From: Macrotrachela quadricornifera
Taxonomy: Eukaryota; Rotifera; Eurotatoria; Philodinida; Philodinidae
NCBI GenBank assembly: GCA_022393335.1
Contig: JAJEKB010020115.1
Location: 403,885 to 467,884 of the forward strand
Direction of reading: 5' to 3'
DNA: 64,000 nt
Below are positions 46,970 through 57,652 of this stretch, piece after piece. Numbering within the stretch: position 1 is the stretch's first letter; every line of letters starts with the position of its first letter. A program made the position numbers and the translations under genes. Under the pieces are notes generated by a model that saw only the letters and a list, made by a program, of their open reading frames with translations, was not told where the DNA came from and made no database searches.

Positions 46970-48880
46970 CATCTCTTTTCATTTCTCAACCCAAAGAGGG
47001 ACTATCGATCAGCACTTAAACAGCATTTATTTCAAATTCTTCATATGTTTTCCTCGAGCTATAAATATTTTAAGCTGTTTGACAATAATTTCCTGCGAAT
47101 TATAATAAACAATCACTGTTCGTTTCAATCCCTTTGCGTTTTCATTTCATTCTAATTCTTACTTTCAATATAAGAACAAGTCCCTTTAATAGTCGAACTT
47201 TTATCTCTTAGAACTTCTTCATTTCTTCCTTTCGTCCTAATTCAATTCTATACTTCTAAATAAGTTCCGGTTAGTCGATCGAAATCGGTTATAGTAGGAC
47301 TTATCCATCTTTCCGTCTATATCATTTCAATTATCAAATTTGAGAGTAAATCCCGATGAGAAGAAAAGCATCTTTGATTTGAATTTTATCGTCTTCTCTT
47401 TGGACTTCATTTGATCTTTCAAGTGTAAGAAAAAATTCTTTGGAAAAAGTAAAGAACGTTCGTTTGAGTTTCTTCGATATTTCGCTTATCCTATTCTGAA
47501 TTCTTTTTTCTCTAAATACTTTCGCTACCGGAATTTGTTGATCTTGTCATTGGATTTATTTCAATTCTCAGCATCCTAATAGATCTCGATCAATAGATAT
47601 ATTTAGATCTTTTTTTAAGATCACTTTGTCTTTTCATTCTAGTTATCTGGTTTCCATATTCAGAGTGAGTTTCGATTAAAACATAGATATCTGCTATTCG
47701 AATTTCTTTATATCTTTCTGCACTTGTGTCTAAATTTGCAAGCCTAATATTAAGCTTCTGAGTAGATCAAGATCATTCATTTCAATATCTTCCACTCTTT
47801 TACTTCATTTCATTTTAGTTCTATATTCTCAAATCGAGACCTTTCGAATAAATTTAGAACTATAGAGTTTTTTTTCTTTTCGGCTGATTGCATCATTTTC
47901 GATTCTCAACTATTAAAATGAGTGCCAATCAACAAAAGAACATCTTTGATACTTGAACTTCTTCGTCTTTTCGTTTCATATTCCTTCACATCTTCTGATC
48001 GATATAACTTCAATTCTCAAATTTGAGAATGACTTCTAAGGAAAAGAGAATTATCTTTTCTTCAAATTTCTTCGTCTTTTACTTCTATCTCAATAAACTC
48101 TCGTCTCTCAGAATCACTATCGATCAATACAGAGTTATTTTCTACTTGAATTTCTTCGTATTAGTTTAACTATGCAATCTTAGAATAAGTATTGATCAGC
48201 TAAGATCTCTTTTAGTCCAATCTTTTTTTTGTCTTTGTGCTTCATCTTATTTCACTTCTCGACTTTCATGATAAGTTCCAATGATAGATATATGTCTTCT
48301 ATTTGAGTTTTTACATAGTAGCAACTTATCTTTTTTCGATTTTTAAGTGTTAAGATAAGTCACCATCATGAAACAAATATATTTCACGCTGAGAATAGTC
48401 TTCTCTTTTTCCATCCTATTCCAACTATCACCTCGTAGAATCATATTTGGCTAACATACGTGAATCTGTTACTTAAACTTCTTTATCGAAGTGTTCATCT
48501 TTTTTTCAATTCTCATGCGCTTGAATAAGTCCCCATCATAGGAAAAAAGAACGCTCATCTATATCCTGCATCTTTCTTCCATTTTCTTTTAATTCGAAAA
48601 TTTTCTAAAGTGTCTTCAACGTCAGAAAAATACCTTTTATTTCATTTTCTTCGTTACCACCACCAGTTACATATAAGTTGTCGAGTGTGCGAATAACTTC
48701 CTCTCTATTGAGAAAAATCGTTCATGTCCATTCTTTCATCATTTCATTCGCCTTCTTTTGATTCATTTCTCAGAGTAAATCTCAGTAAAAATAAGAGATC
48801 TTTCATGTATATTTCCTTAGTTCTTTCGTTCGATTAGATGCTATCACAAATGTATGAAAGGATTCGTATAAAAACAGAGA
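46970..48880. repeat. ancient degenerate tandem repeat, ~1.9 kb
   Basis: The order ATTCTCA - GAATAAGT - (C)GATCAATA - (A)GAGATCTTT - TTGAATTTCTTCGTCTTT - TCATTTCATTT recurs roughly every 105-125 bases across the whole stretch, for example near 47160, 47340, 47560, 47760, 48015, 48175 and 48350. Copies are heavily diverged and AT-rich, with no open frame. It was probably a satellite or a long minisatellite. Confidence 0.6.
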
Positions 48881-48929
48881 AGTCTTTTTTTCTTTAGTCA
48901 TGCCTCTTCAGGACGAACCTTGAGTTACC

Positions 48930-50378
48930 GAAAGGACGGGTGCCATTAACGCATGTTTTCGGCCCAAAAACTAAGCTCCAAGACTTACATATTCGGAATC
49001 AGCATCAAAATCTGAGAAGGATAGCGTTTATAAATTTTTGAAAATCGATATAAACAATTTTCCGAAAAATATGATCCCTTAGGGAAGGTAGGGGGAAGTC
49101 GAGAAATTTTTTTTCTTAATTCGATCTAGTCATCGTCTAGTCCTACACATTTGCGTTTACTGATGACGAATATCATAATTAGGATGTTCCGAAATGCTTT
49201 ACTGTCAAACGACATCCAACACGAATAACCGCCCTTTATAGCCTTGTCCTGACTTTCTCCCCACAGAAGGATCTGGAATAGGCTAAACAAATCCAAGTAT
49301 ACGTAGTTCATCATGCTCTATCAGATTTTAAAAGAATTAGCCCAATCAAATGTCATTATCAATTAATAAGGGCCGATGATCGCCCCGGTTGCCTATGTCT
49401 AAGTATAGCCATATTTGGTAGTCACCAATATGTATACTTAGAAGTCGTGAACAAAAAAGATATTTTTAGTGGATATATGCCAAGTAATACTCTTTCTAAG
49501 GTCACACTTGTTTAATTGATTCTTGATGTAGAAAGTACCCGTCTAACAGCCTCAAGATATGCTGTCTTTTTCTAGGGTTTGTTGGGAAAAAATCATTTTT
49601 CCTCAATTTAGCATCTATAACTAAAAGAAACAAATATGTGATCTATTTCTTCCTATCACACGTATACTTTTCATACTACACTTAGAATAAAAACGGTGTT
49701 TTCCAACATATTCTAAAAAAAGGCATATGTTTTAATATTAATAAACTAGTACTCTTCACATCAATAACTAATCAAAGAAGTATGTCATTAGAGAGGCTAG
49801 TACCTCCTATACATCCACTAAAAATATCTTTTCTGTTCACGACTACCAAGTATACCTGTGGTGGCTACCAAAATATAACTATATTTAGACATAGGCAGTT
49901 GAAGTGGCTATCACCGGTAAATAAATTGTTATTAACATTCGATCGACTTAATTCTTTCAAAATCTGATAAAGCACAATGAATTACGTATTATTGAATCGA
50001 TTTAGTCTATCATAGATCCTATCTCGATCAACTCTGAGGGAAAGATCGAGAAAGGGGTATGCTCAACGCGGGTCTTTGTTTCGGATGCCATTTGCCTTCA
50101 ATGGGCGTCGCTCCATTCTGTTTGTGATATTTCTTATCAGCGGACACAAATGTACAGGACTAAATACTAACTGGACAGAAATGGGAAAAAAAAGTTTTGG
50201 CTTTGTCCTACCCTTCTTCAGCGGTCACACTCTTACAAAATCGTTTTTTTGATTTTCATAAATTTTAAACGCTATCCTATTCAAAATTCAATGCTGACTC
50301 AAAATATGTGAATCTTGAAGCTTAGTTTTTTGTGCCGAAAACATGCCTTAATGGCACCCGTCCTTTGGATGCCAGTCA
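48930..50378. mobile_element. 1.45-kb foldback element
   Basis: Outer arms GGACGGGTGCCATTAACGCA... (left) and ...TGCCTTAATGGCACCCGTCC (right) with diverged inverted match for about 200 bases. An inner inverted pair surrounds AAGAATTAGCCCAATCAAATG near 49330 and its partner near 49950. Subterminal GCCGAAAACATGC words appear on both sides. No coding domain recognised. Confidence 0.75.
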
Positions 50379-50379
50379 A

Positions 50380-51229
50380 GGTCTGTGCCATAGAACTCGG
50401 CTTATTGTCCAGCTTTTACAAAATTATGCTATTGATTGTGATTTAGCGAATCGATGAAACAAAGGAAACCGAATTCTCATACTAAGAGCCACTTTGTCAC
50501 CATTCGATGGACATCTGTCTTTCCAAATACGCTGATGTCAGTTTCCTGTTCATCTCTCATTTTCAGTAGCGATCTGCAAACTAAAAGGGCAAACAGTTGA
50601 TAGGATAGAGCTATTTTTTCCACAAATAGTCTTTAGGCATGGAAAGTGGTGCGTTGCTTTCTTCAAAGTTCGCTCATTGTCATTGATAAAGATTGAAAAT
50701 CTCAAACGCAAACAATGCACTAAAGCAAATATAACTAAAAATATTGTTTCGAAATGAGTTTAGTAAAGAATTGTCTGTCAAGAAAATAAATGCTACACAA
50801 TTATGTGTTTGCAGAAGAGGTGAAACTTTTAATTGTATCTTTGAGAAATTCTCCGCTCCTCTAGACGCGTTTTTATATGGCTAAGAGTCGGTCGTGCACT
50901 ATTCACATATCTTCACTAACTTATGAAAACTCTTCCATATAATAAGAATTAGAAAGTCAGTACCATATAAGTGAAACAAAAGCTGTGTTGGTCGCACTAC
51001 TATTTCTTGTATCTGTTGTTCGTAAAAAGTTTGAGAAATATTTTTCTACAGATGATGTGACTATACCTTAAGACACATTTCAGCACTGCATCATTAGTTG
51101 TCACTTTTTTGACAATCCCTTCATATTACCTCGAACGACGTTATATATGAAGCGCTCTATGAAGTATTGAAGGGAAAGAGACATTTTGCACCAATTTTTC
51201 ATTATGATTTCCCGGTATATAAAAACATA
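50380..51229. other. intergenic, no gene seen
   Basis: AT-rich sequence with no recognisable coding, RNA or repeat feature. Confidence 0.5.
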
Positions 51230-51517
51230 CAGGGTGTTCGGAATGAAAGTTGTCCGGTAGATCGTAACGGACACCAGTATTTTTCTTGGATAAAATCTGA
51301 AATTTGCGTGGAGTTCGGGATGAAAATAATCGGGAGATCGTAACGAGAGGTTTATTTATCTAGTATTTCTATTCTCGTAACGTTCACGGCTTCTGTAAGT
51401 TTTATGGTATACTTACGATCTCCAGGTAAAACGTGTTTCCGAACACTCGGTTATTTTCGTGCCGATTTCCTGACAGTTTTTTAAATTTCGTCGACCAACC
51501 CATTCCGATTTTCCTGT
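51230..51517. mobile_element. mariner-like MITE
   Basis: Starts CAGGGTGTTCGGAATGAAAG after TA and ends CATTCCGATTTTCCTG before TA, an imperfect terminal inverted repeat. It abuts the next element at 51521, so the two inserted side by side. Confidence 0.55.
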
Positions 51518-51520
51518 ATA

Positions 51521-52085
51521 GGGTGTCCAGGAGTTCATTAGACAAAGAAAATTTTGAATATCTTCGCCATATTTCAACCAAATGGACTGATATTTTAAAC
51601 GCTAATAAATGAATGTTAGTAGTTCACACGTATAAGAGAAGCACTGTTACAAATCGTTGTGAAGCATTTACAAGTGACTTAAACAAAAAACGATAACCTT
51701 TTACAAGTTATGATAAACCAATATGTTTATTTCTATTGCCAAAGATAAACGATATTAAATTTTTTCAATAAATTCTCGACAATATTATCACTCAGACTTA
51801 TACTATAGATATATGATTTGTTACTCTGTGTTTCTTGAACGTGTCACCTGTTAACAGCAAGAATTTGTTGACGAAACAACAATATTAGTTTTCTATAACT
51901 TGTGGAAGGTCATCGTTTTTTGTTGAAATCATTTGTAAACATTTCACAATGATTTGTAACAGTACTTCTCTTATACATGTGAACTACTAACATTCATTCA
52001 TTAGCGGTTAAAATATCAGTCCATTTGGTTGAAATATGGCGAAAATATTCAAAATTTTCTTTGTCTAGTGAATTCCTGGACATTC
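51521..52085. mobile_element. palindromic mariner-like MITE
   Basis: Arms GGGTGTCCAGGAGTTCATTA and TGAATTCCTGGACATTC with about 190 bp of close reverse-complement match (GACTGATATTTTAAACGCTAA against TTAGCGGTTAAAATATCAGTC). TATA lies on both sides. No gene inside. Confidence 0.75.
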
Positions 52086-52436
52086 TATATAAACATGCGT
52101 GTGTGTCTGTGTGGGGAACAGTTGTTTCTCCTCTTTCGAATAAACAGAAACTCGTCAAAACGAGGTAACAATACTCATCGATGAATGTATATCAAAACCA
52201 AAAATGAATCAAAGAACAAAAACTACACACACATATAAGAAAGAGAAACAGAGAGAAAGAATGTTATCTTTGATACCATTCTTCCTTGAAAAACAGAACA
52301 AGAAATGAAGAAGCGTGAATAGCATGCACGCTGGCACTCTTCTTTTTGTTTTTTGTTCTGATTGTAACATCTCAGTTTTGTGTTGGAAGTCGGTTGAAAG
52401 TGATCGACTAAGATCGAAAATTTTCGTTTTAAAATA

Positions 52437-53003
52437 CAGGACGGCGCAAAAGTCACGATACCGACAAAAAAATTGAATATCTCCCTTACAGCTCAAGCAA
52501 AGGAGTTGATTTTTTTACCAGTGAAAGAGGCATGTATAAGCTTTAGATTCATAAAGACATATCTAGAGAAACCCTTTGTTACGTATCACTATTGGCCTTT
52601 ACCAGAAAAGGTTCACTTTTTCCATAGATAGAAAAAAACAATTTATTTAACAGTGGGTTTCTCTCCAGGCATGTTTTATGTATATGAAGCTTGAACATGC
52701 GTCTATTATTGGTAGAAAAATTAGATCGTTTGCTCGAACTATAATGAAGATATCCAATGTTTGTTTTGGTAAACTGACTTTTGGACCATCCTGTATATTG
52801 TTTTTTTTCTATCTATGAAAAAAGTGAAGTTTTTCCGTTAGAGGCCAATAGTGATACGTAACAAAGGGTTTCTCTAGATATGTCTTTATGAGTCTAAAGC
52901 TTCTACATGCCTCTTTCACTGGTAAAAAAAATCAACTCCTTTGCTTGAGCTGTAAAGGAGATATTCAATTTTTTGTCGGTATCGTGACTTTTAGACCACC
53001 CTG
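52437..53003. mobile_element. palindromic Tc1/mariner-type MITE
   Basis: Left end CAGGACGGCGCAAAAGTCAC, right end GTGACTTTTAGACCACCCTG, flanked by TA (52435-52436 and 53004-53005). Arms are about 190 bp. A third, diverged terminus lies inside (about 52700-52795, ending CTTTTGGACCATCCTGTA), so this may be a composite of two insertions of one family. Confidence 0.8.
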
Positions 53004-53277
53004 TATTTATTATTTTGATATAACCTTTTCGTATCTTTCTTTCCGTCCATTAAAGTATTTTAGATTTTGGATTGAAACACCATCAATTCCAATAGACCAA
53101 TAACTTTACGCAGATATCACAAATCTCGAACCTACCCACCCAGTCATTTGAGCAAGAACCAAACGATCGTCGTAAGTAGCTTTGAATCTTATCCTCTGTA
53201 AACTCATCCTCACCCTCGAAGACGGCTTGGTTCGCAAAAAGAACTTTAAATTTCAACACTCAACAATTATTATACTG

Positions 53278-54393
53278 ATGATTCAAGCTTTTCATTCACG
53301 ATCCTTGTCCTTACTGGTCTTCTCGACATTGATTTTATCATCGTCATCGACTGACTGTCCTGCTGAATGCGGAGGATGTACACCTTATCGATGCGATGTT
53401 TTCGGTTGTACGAATGGTCGATATTGCTGCCTTGAATTATCTCAGTACGGAGCATGTTGCACAACCTGTGGTCCACCGCCAACACCCGTACCAAAAGAAT
53501 GTTTGAGTCCTTCAGGAAGTAATTGTTCGTTCTATAAAAATTGCTTGGAAACGTATCAACAATGTACTGTCGTAGAAACAGTTGCCGGACCAAAATGTCA
53601 AGAGTATGTAAATTTGGAAAAACATCTTAGTGCAAAAGGACAGAAATGGTCGCAGTACGTGCGACAATGTCTACAGAAGATGATTGCGCAGAATGTATTA
53701 GCAAAGGTTGGACAAAACTTCACCTGCGACAGTGTAGAAGAAGTGTTCTTTGATGCTCATGTTCCTTGTTATACCTTCCCGCTCCCACTTGACTTGCCAT
53801 TTGGTTACTGTTCGTTAGGTATAATCGAAGAGACATCGATTATTCTTCATGGGCTTAATATCTTATTTTCAAAGTATTACTCTCAAGCAACAAGCTCTGC
53901 TCTTGGGCTTTTTCGACAGTGCATCATGTATTTCACTTCCGTTACCGTCAGATCAACGCTAGAGAATGGAAAGAATTTTGATACAGACACTGTAGCTAAA
54001 TTGATGAACGACAAAATTCAACAGTTCAACTGGACATCAAACCTAGCTAATGCATTGCCGACAGACAGTCGCGAGAATGAAGACGAAATTGGCTTACTCA
54101 TTATTTTCAAAGTTGCTAATTATACAGGACCCAATACGCCTTGGCCAAAAGTCAACATGACGGAAACTATCGCACCTTCTCTTCTCCAAGATGTTATTAA
54201 TAATGTAACCAACAGTTCTTGGATTATAACAGAATACAACGGAAAGCCTTATGATAAATACTTCGCACATGAACAATCGACAGACGAAATATCGCATGCG
54301 TTTCTATTTGTTTTAATTATTATTTCCTTTGTTAACCTTGCCTTTCTATATCTGTTCTTCAATTTGAACAAGTCAACATTGAATAAACTGTAA
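53278..54393 (+). CDS. stanniocalcin-like cysteine-rich membrane or secreted protein
   Basis: 371 residues from ATG at 53278, chosen over the upstream start at 53182 because it opens directly into a signal peptide (MIQAFHSRSLSLLVFSTLIL). A Cys-rich head follows (CPAECGGCTPYRCDVFGC, YCCLEL, ACCTTCGPPPTP). The next part, CSFYKNCLETYQQC, then KCQEYVNL, KGQKWSQYVRQCLQKMI, CDSVEEVFFDAHVPCY and YCSL, has the cysteine spacing of the stanniocalcin-related domain found in many secreted invertebrate proteins. Seven or more N-glycosylation sites are present. A hydrophobic helix (AFLFVLIIISFVNLAFLYLF) near the C-terminus suggests membrane anchoring. Single exon, intact. The ligand is unknown. Confidence 0.7.
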   Translation: MIQAFHSRSLSLLVFSTLILSSSSTDCPAECGGCTPYRCDVFGCTNGRYCCLELSQYGACCTTCGPPPTPVPKECLSPSGSNCSFYKNCLETYQQCTVVETVAGPKCQEYVNLEKHLSAKGQKWSQYVRQCLQKMIAQNVLAKVGQNFTCDSVEEVFFDAHVPCYTFPLPLDLPFGYCSLGIIEETSIILHGLNILFSKYYSQATSSALGLFRQCIMYFTSVTVRSTLENGKNFDTDTVAKLMNDKIQQFNWTSNLANALPTDSRENEDEIGLLIIFKVANYTGPNTPWPKVNMTETIAPSLLQDVINNVTNSSWIITEYNGKPYDKYFAHEQSTDEISHAFLFVLIIISFVNLAFLYLFFNLNKSTLNKL

Positions 54394-54416
54394 AGATTTA
54401 AATAAATAAATAAATA

Positions 54417-55094
54417 GGGTGAATTCATGAGGACCCATCCACATTTTTAGAAAAATGATTTTTTATCAAGTTTTTTCTGCCAGTTAGACTGATTTGCGAT
54501 AGAAAATTACTTTGCCCGAAAAAAATTCCTAGATCGTATCTATTATAATGAAGATTTACGTTAGTTTGTCGGAACACCTATAGTGAGGCTCAATTACTAG
54601 GTTTATTTCAATATTTCGAGCTGATATTTTGGGTATAGATAGGTGAACACTGGACTAGGAAAACATCCAATAAACAGTTTCTGTTTTCGATGGGTTGTTA
54701 CTAAAATATCATATTTTCAATTGAGACGAAGTTTATGGATTTGATATGGAAAGTGCGATTGGTTACTGATCGTGTAAAAATTGTTTTGCTTAAAAATGTG
54801 ATATTCTAGCGAGAATTCATCGAAAACAGAAATTATTTATTGGATGTTTTCCTAGTCCAGTGTTCACCTATCGATACCCAAAATATCAGCTCGAAATATT
54901 GAAATAAACCTAGTAATTGAGCCTCACTATAGGTGTTCCGACAAACTAACGTAAATCTTCATTATAATAGATACGATCTAGGAATTTTTTTCGGGCAAAG
55001 TAATTTTCTATCGCAAATCAGTCTAACTGGCAGAAAAAACTTGATAAAAAATCATTTTTCTAAAAATGTGGATGGGTCCCCATGGATTCACCCA
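54417..55094. mobile_element. 678-bp near-perfect palindrome, TA-flanked
   Basis: GGGTGAATTCATGAGGACCC at the left and GGGTCCCCATGGATTCACCC at the right, with arms of about 300 bp almost identical in inverse (GCTCAATTACTAGGTTTATT against its complement). TA lies on both sides. It is placed 24 bp after the stop codon of the stanniocalcin-like gene, so it probably forms part of its 3' UTR. Confidence 0.8.
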
Positions 55095-55096
55095 TA

Positions 55097-56039
55097 GATC
55101 AATCTGTTTTATGATTGAGTAGCCTCATCATTACACTCTTAACTTACTTTGTCATCAGCAGACATATGAGATAAATTTTAATCTACTTAGGGAATCCAGA
55201 AGTAGTGACCCAGGTATTTTATCTTCTTATAATAGGCTTATTGAAATCTGCTTTCTATATGAGATTATAGAGAAAACGATGCTGTATTTTTTTAGGCTAT
55301 CTGGTTGCTATTCAACTACTAACATAATAATAAAATTTCGATAGGAACTATTTTTTTTTACGAAACAGAACTATTATATTTGATCATATTTTTATGTACG
55401 TGCATTCCCTTTTTAGTTTTTTTGTTCTTCCTTCCGCCCATTTTACTTTCTTTTTTCTTCTCATTTTCTAATTCCTAGCTCTACATGCATACTGTGCATG
55501 CAGTCTATAACAGACTGTGAGTATAGAATAGAAAAGACATAGTGAACAAAATCAACAAATCTTTGTTTCATCAAATGTTCAAAATAATCCCCATTATCGT
55601 TTACACATAATTACATTCGTTGGATAAATTCCTCTCTATTTGAGGAGACCTCTGTTGTTTTATTGTATCCACGCGTAGAAAGTTTCTAAAGAGCTGTTCT
55701 ATTGTGTACCATTGTTTTTCATAATCTTTAATTCAAAAAGTTTTCTAGAAAATTGTTAAGCTTTTGGGCATCTAAGAACAGCTTTCGGAGACTTTTGACA
55801 GCATAGAAATTATGATGTGATCTTAGTCTCTTCAGAGTATTAACCCCAAACTCCAAAAGCTGGGCGTATATTGCCGAGAAGACACCGATCGAAGGGTTAC
55901 TTTCTCGAAAATTAATAGTTAATTAAGGGGAAGGTATCTTGAAACGCACCTTTGAACTCTTTGTTGAAAGGGATCTTCTGATATAGAGAAGTTCCTTAAT
56001 TTGAGAGGATTTTAGATGATAGATAAGCAATAGATTGTG
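55097..56039. other. intergenic, no gene seen
   Basis: AT-rich, with a short palindrome CATGCATACTGTGCATGCAG near 55484. No gene recognised. Confidence 0.5.
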
Positions 56040-56175
56040 AAGAATATTTGAACCTGCCTTGGGATGAAACCAGAATATTTGAACCTGCCTTGGGATGAAA
56101 CCAGAATATTTGAACCTGCCTTGGGATGAAACCAGAATATTTGAACCTGCCTTGGGATGAAACCAGAATATTTGA
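56040..56175. repeat. 31-bp tandem repeat, 4.4 copies
   Basis: Unit AGAATATTTGAACCTGCC + TTGGGATGAAACC, copies starting at 56040, 56071, 56102, 56133 and a partial one at 56164. The full copies are identical, so the array is recent. Because 31 is not a multiple of three, the open frames through it repeat only by shifting frame. Confidence 0.92.
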
Positions 56176-56199
56176 GGCAACACACAATAGGGATGAGAA

Positions 56200-57640
56200 A
56201 GGTTAGGGATCTGTAATTTTATAAACAGAAAAAATATGATTAGGTTATATCATTAGCTGAAATGTCGATGGGAAAAAATAATATGGAACACATGCCTTTA
56301 TACCAAACTATTCCATTATTTACAAGATGAGATGCCACAGATGAACTACTTTCAGCATTAGAACCATTCATTGTTATCACCTAAAAAGGATTACTACCGT
56401 TGATGACATTGAACAAGAATATAAAATACGTTGCAAAAGAGTTTTAGTTGGACTGATCCGAATCAGTCGGGATCCATTTTTCTCCAAAAATGACTAGTCG
56501 ATAAAGGTGTCAGTGTTGAAAGTCCTACGTCAAAACGATTCGTTCATTTATTGAGATACTTTCAGATCTCATAGAAAACACCTTGAGCTATCCAGCTATG
56601 TCATTTTTTTTCATGAACTATTCCATAGAAAATGAGCTATGAGTTGGGAAAGTATGTTCTCAATATATTTGCTGGAGTGATCCGAACTACACCAATTAGA
56701 TTGTCTTGTTGGTCCAGATTACCCCATTTCGGCTAATTCGTATCTGCTACGCAGACCTTTCACTATTTTGACCATAACTCTTTTCTGATGTAATGCTTTT
56801 GAAAAATTCTTTAAGCATCAAATAGAAAAGAGTTTTTTTTTCGAGACACTCCAAAAATCAGCCTGGTTACAACTTATGATGAATGAGAAGGAAAAGAATA
56901 AAGTTAATTTTTCATTTTGTGATCCGAATCACCCCACATGAGTGTATATTGAATAAGCCAACTTTCAGCTGGTATACGTACGACTAGATTTTAGGCACGA
57001 AGAGCGATCATCTGTATGGAATTCTATGGCATTACCAAATCGATATTACTTTCAAATATGTTTTAAAAAGTCTGTTCTCTCATCCCTCATCTATTGTATA
57101 AATAAAAAAGCCTCAATTATTCGAGAAAAGTCAGAGGGAAAAATGTGTTTTGATTACATCGAAAAAATATTTTTGATCACCAGATTTTTCTAAACTAGGT
57201 GATATTGCATCATCTTTTTTTTGTTCATTCAATATCCCATTGGAATCGTGTAGGTGTCCTGTTGGCTCGAAGGTCTATTCGTGCAAGCATTCAGTTGGTT
57301 TAGCTATTTTGTTCAATTCATATCAAGTTAGCGAAAAGACACGCATTCAACCATTGGGTAGAAGAAGGGGAGAAGGACGGTCTTAGAAGGTTAGCAAGGC
57401 TTACGGTGAATAAGTGTTACTGAAATCGTACAACTACTTCTGTCACTGCTGTTTTATACATAATTATTCTCTTGGTAATATTTTTCTGGTAAATAAATTT
57501 TACGGATGAGTTTTGAAAAATCCAGTGATCAAAATTATCCGTTTTGAGTGATCATTTGTATCTAAAACTATTTAGTGACCCCAAATATGTTTTTCTGGTG
57601 ATCAAAATAGTCCCACCCAAAGTCAGAGATGATACATAAT
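56200..57640. other. intergenic, no gene seen
   Basis: AT-rich. It repeatedly contains GTGATCCGAATCACCCC-like words (56450, 56675, 56930) and GTGATCAAAAT words (57528-57610), suggesting decayed repeats. No coding frame. Confidence 0.45.
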
Positions 57641-57652
57641 TGGTGAGTCGTG

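Noticed and set aside
53270..53593. 107-codon frame antisense to the stanniocalcin-like gene
   Set aside because: A shadow of the real coding strand; no domain and no splice or promoter support.
56040..56175. Short direct repeats resembling a CRISPR array
   Set aside because: Copies are head-to-tail with no spacers, in a eukaryotic context.
55923..56187. Repetitive protein with NILVSSQGRFKYSGFIPRQVQ-type units
   Set aside because: It is a translation of the 31-bp tandem repeat, with two overlapping frames giving the same peptide; not a real repeat protein.
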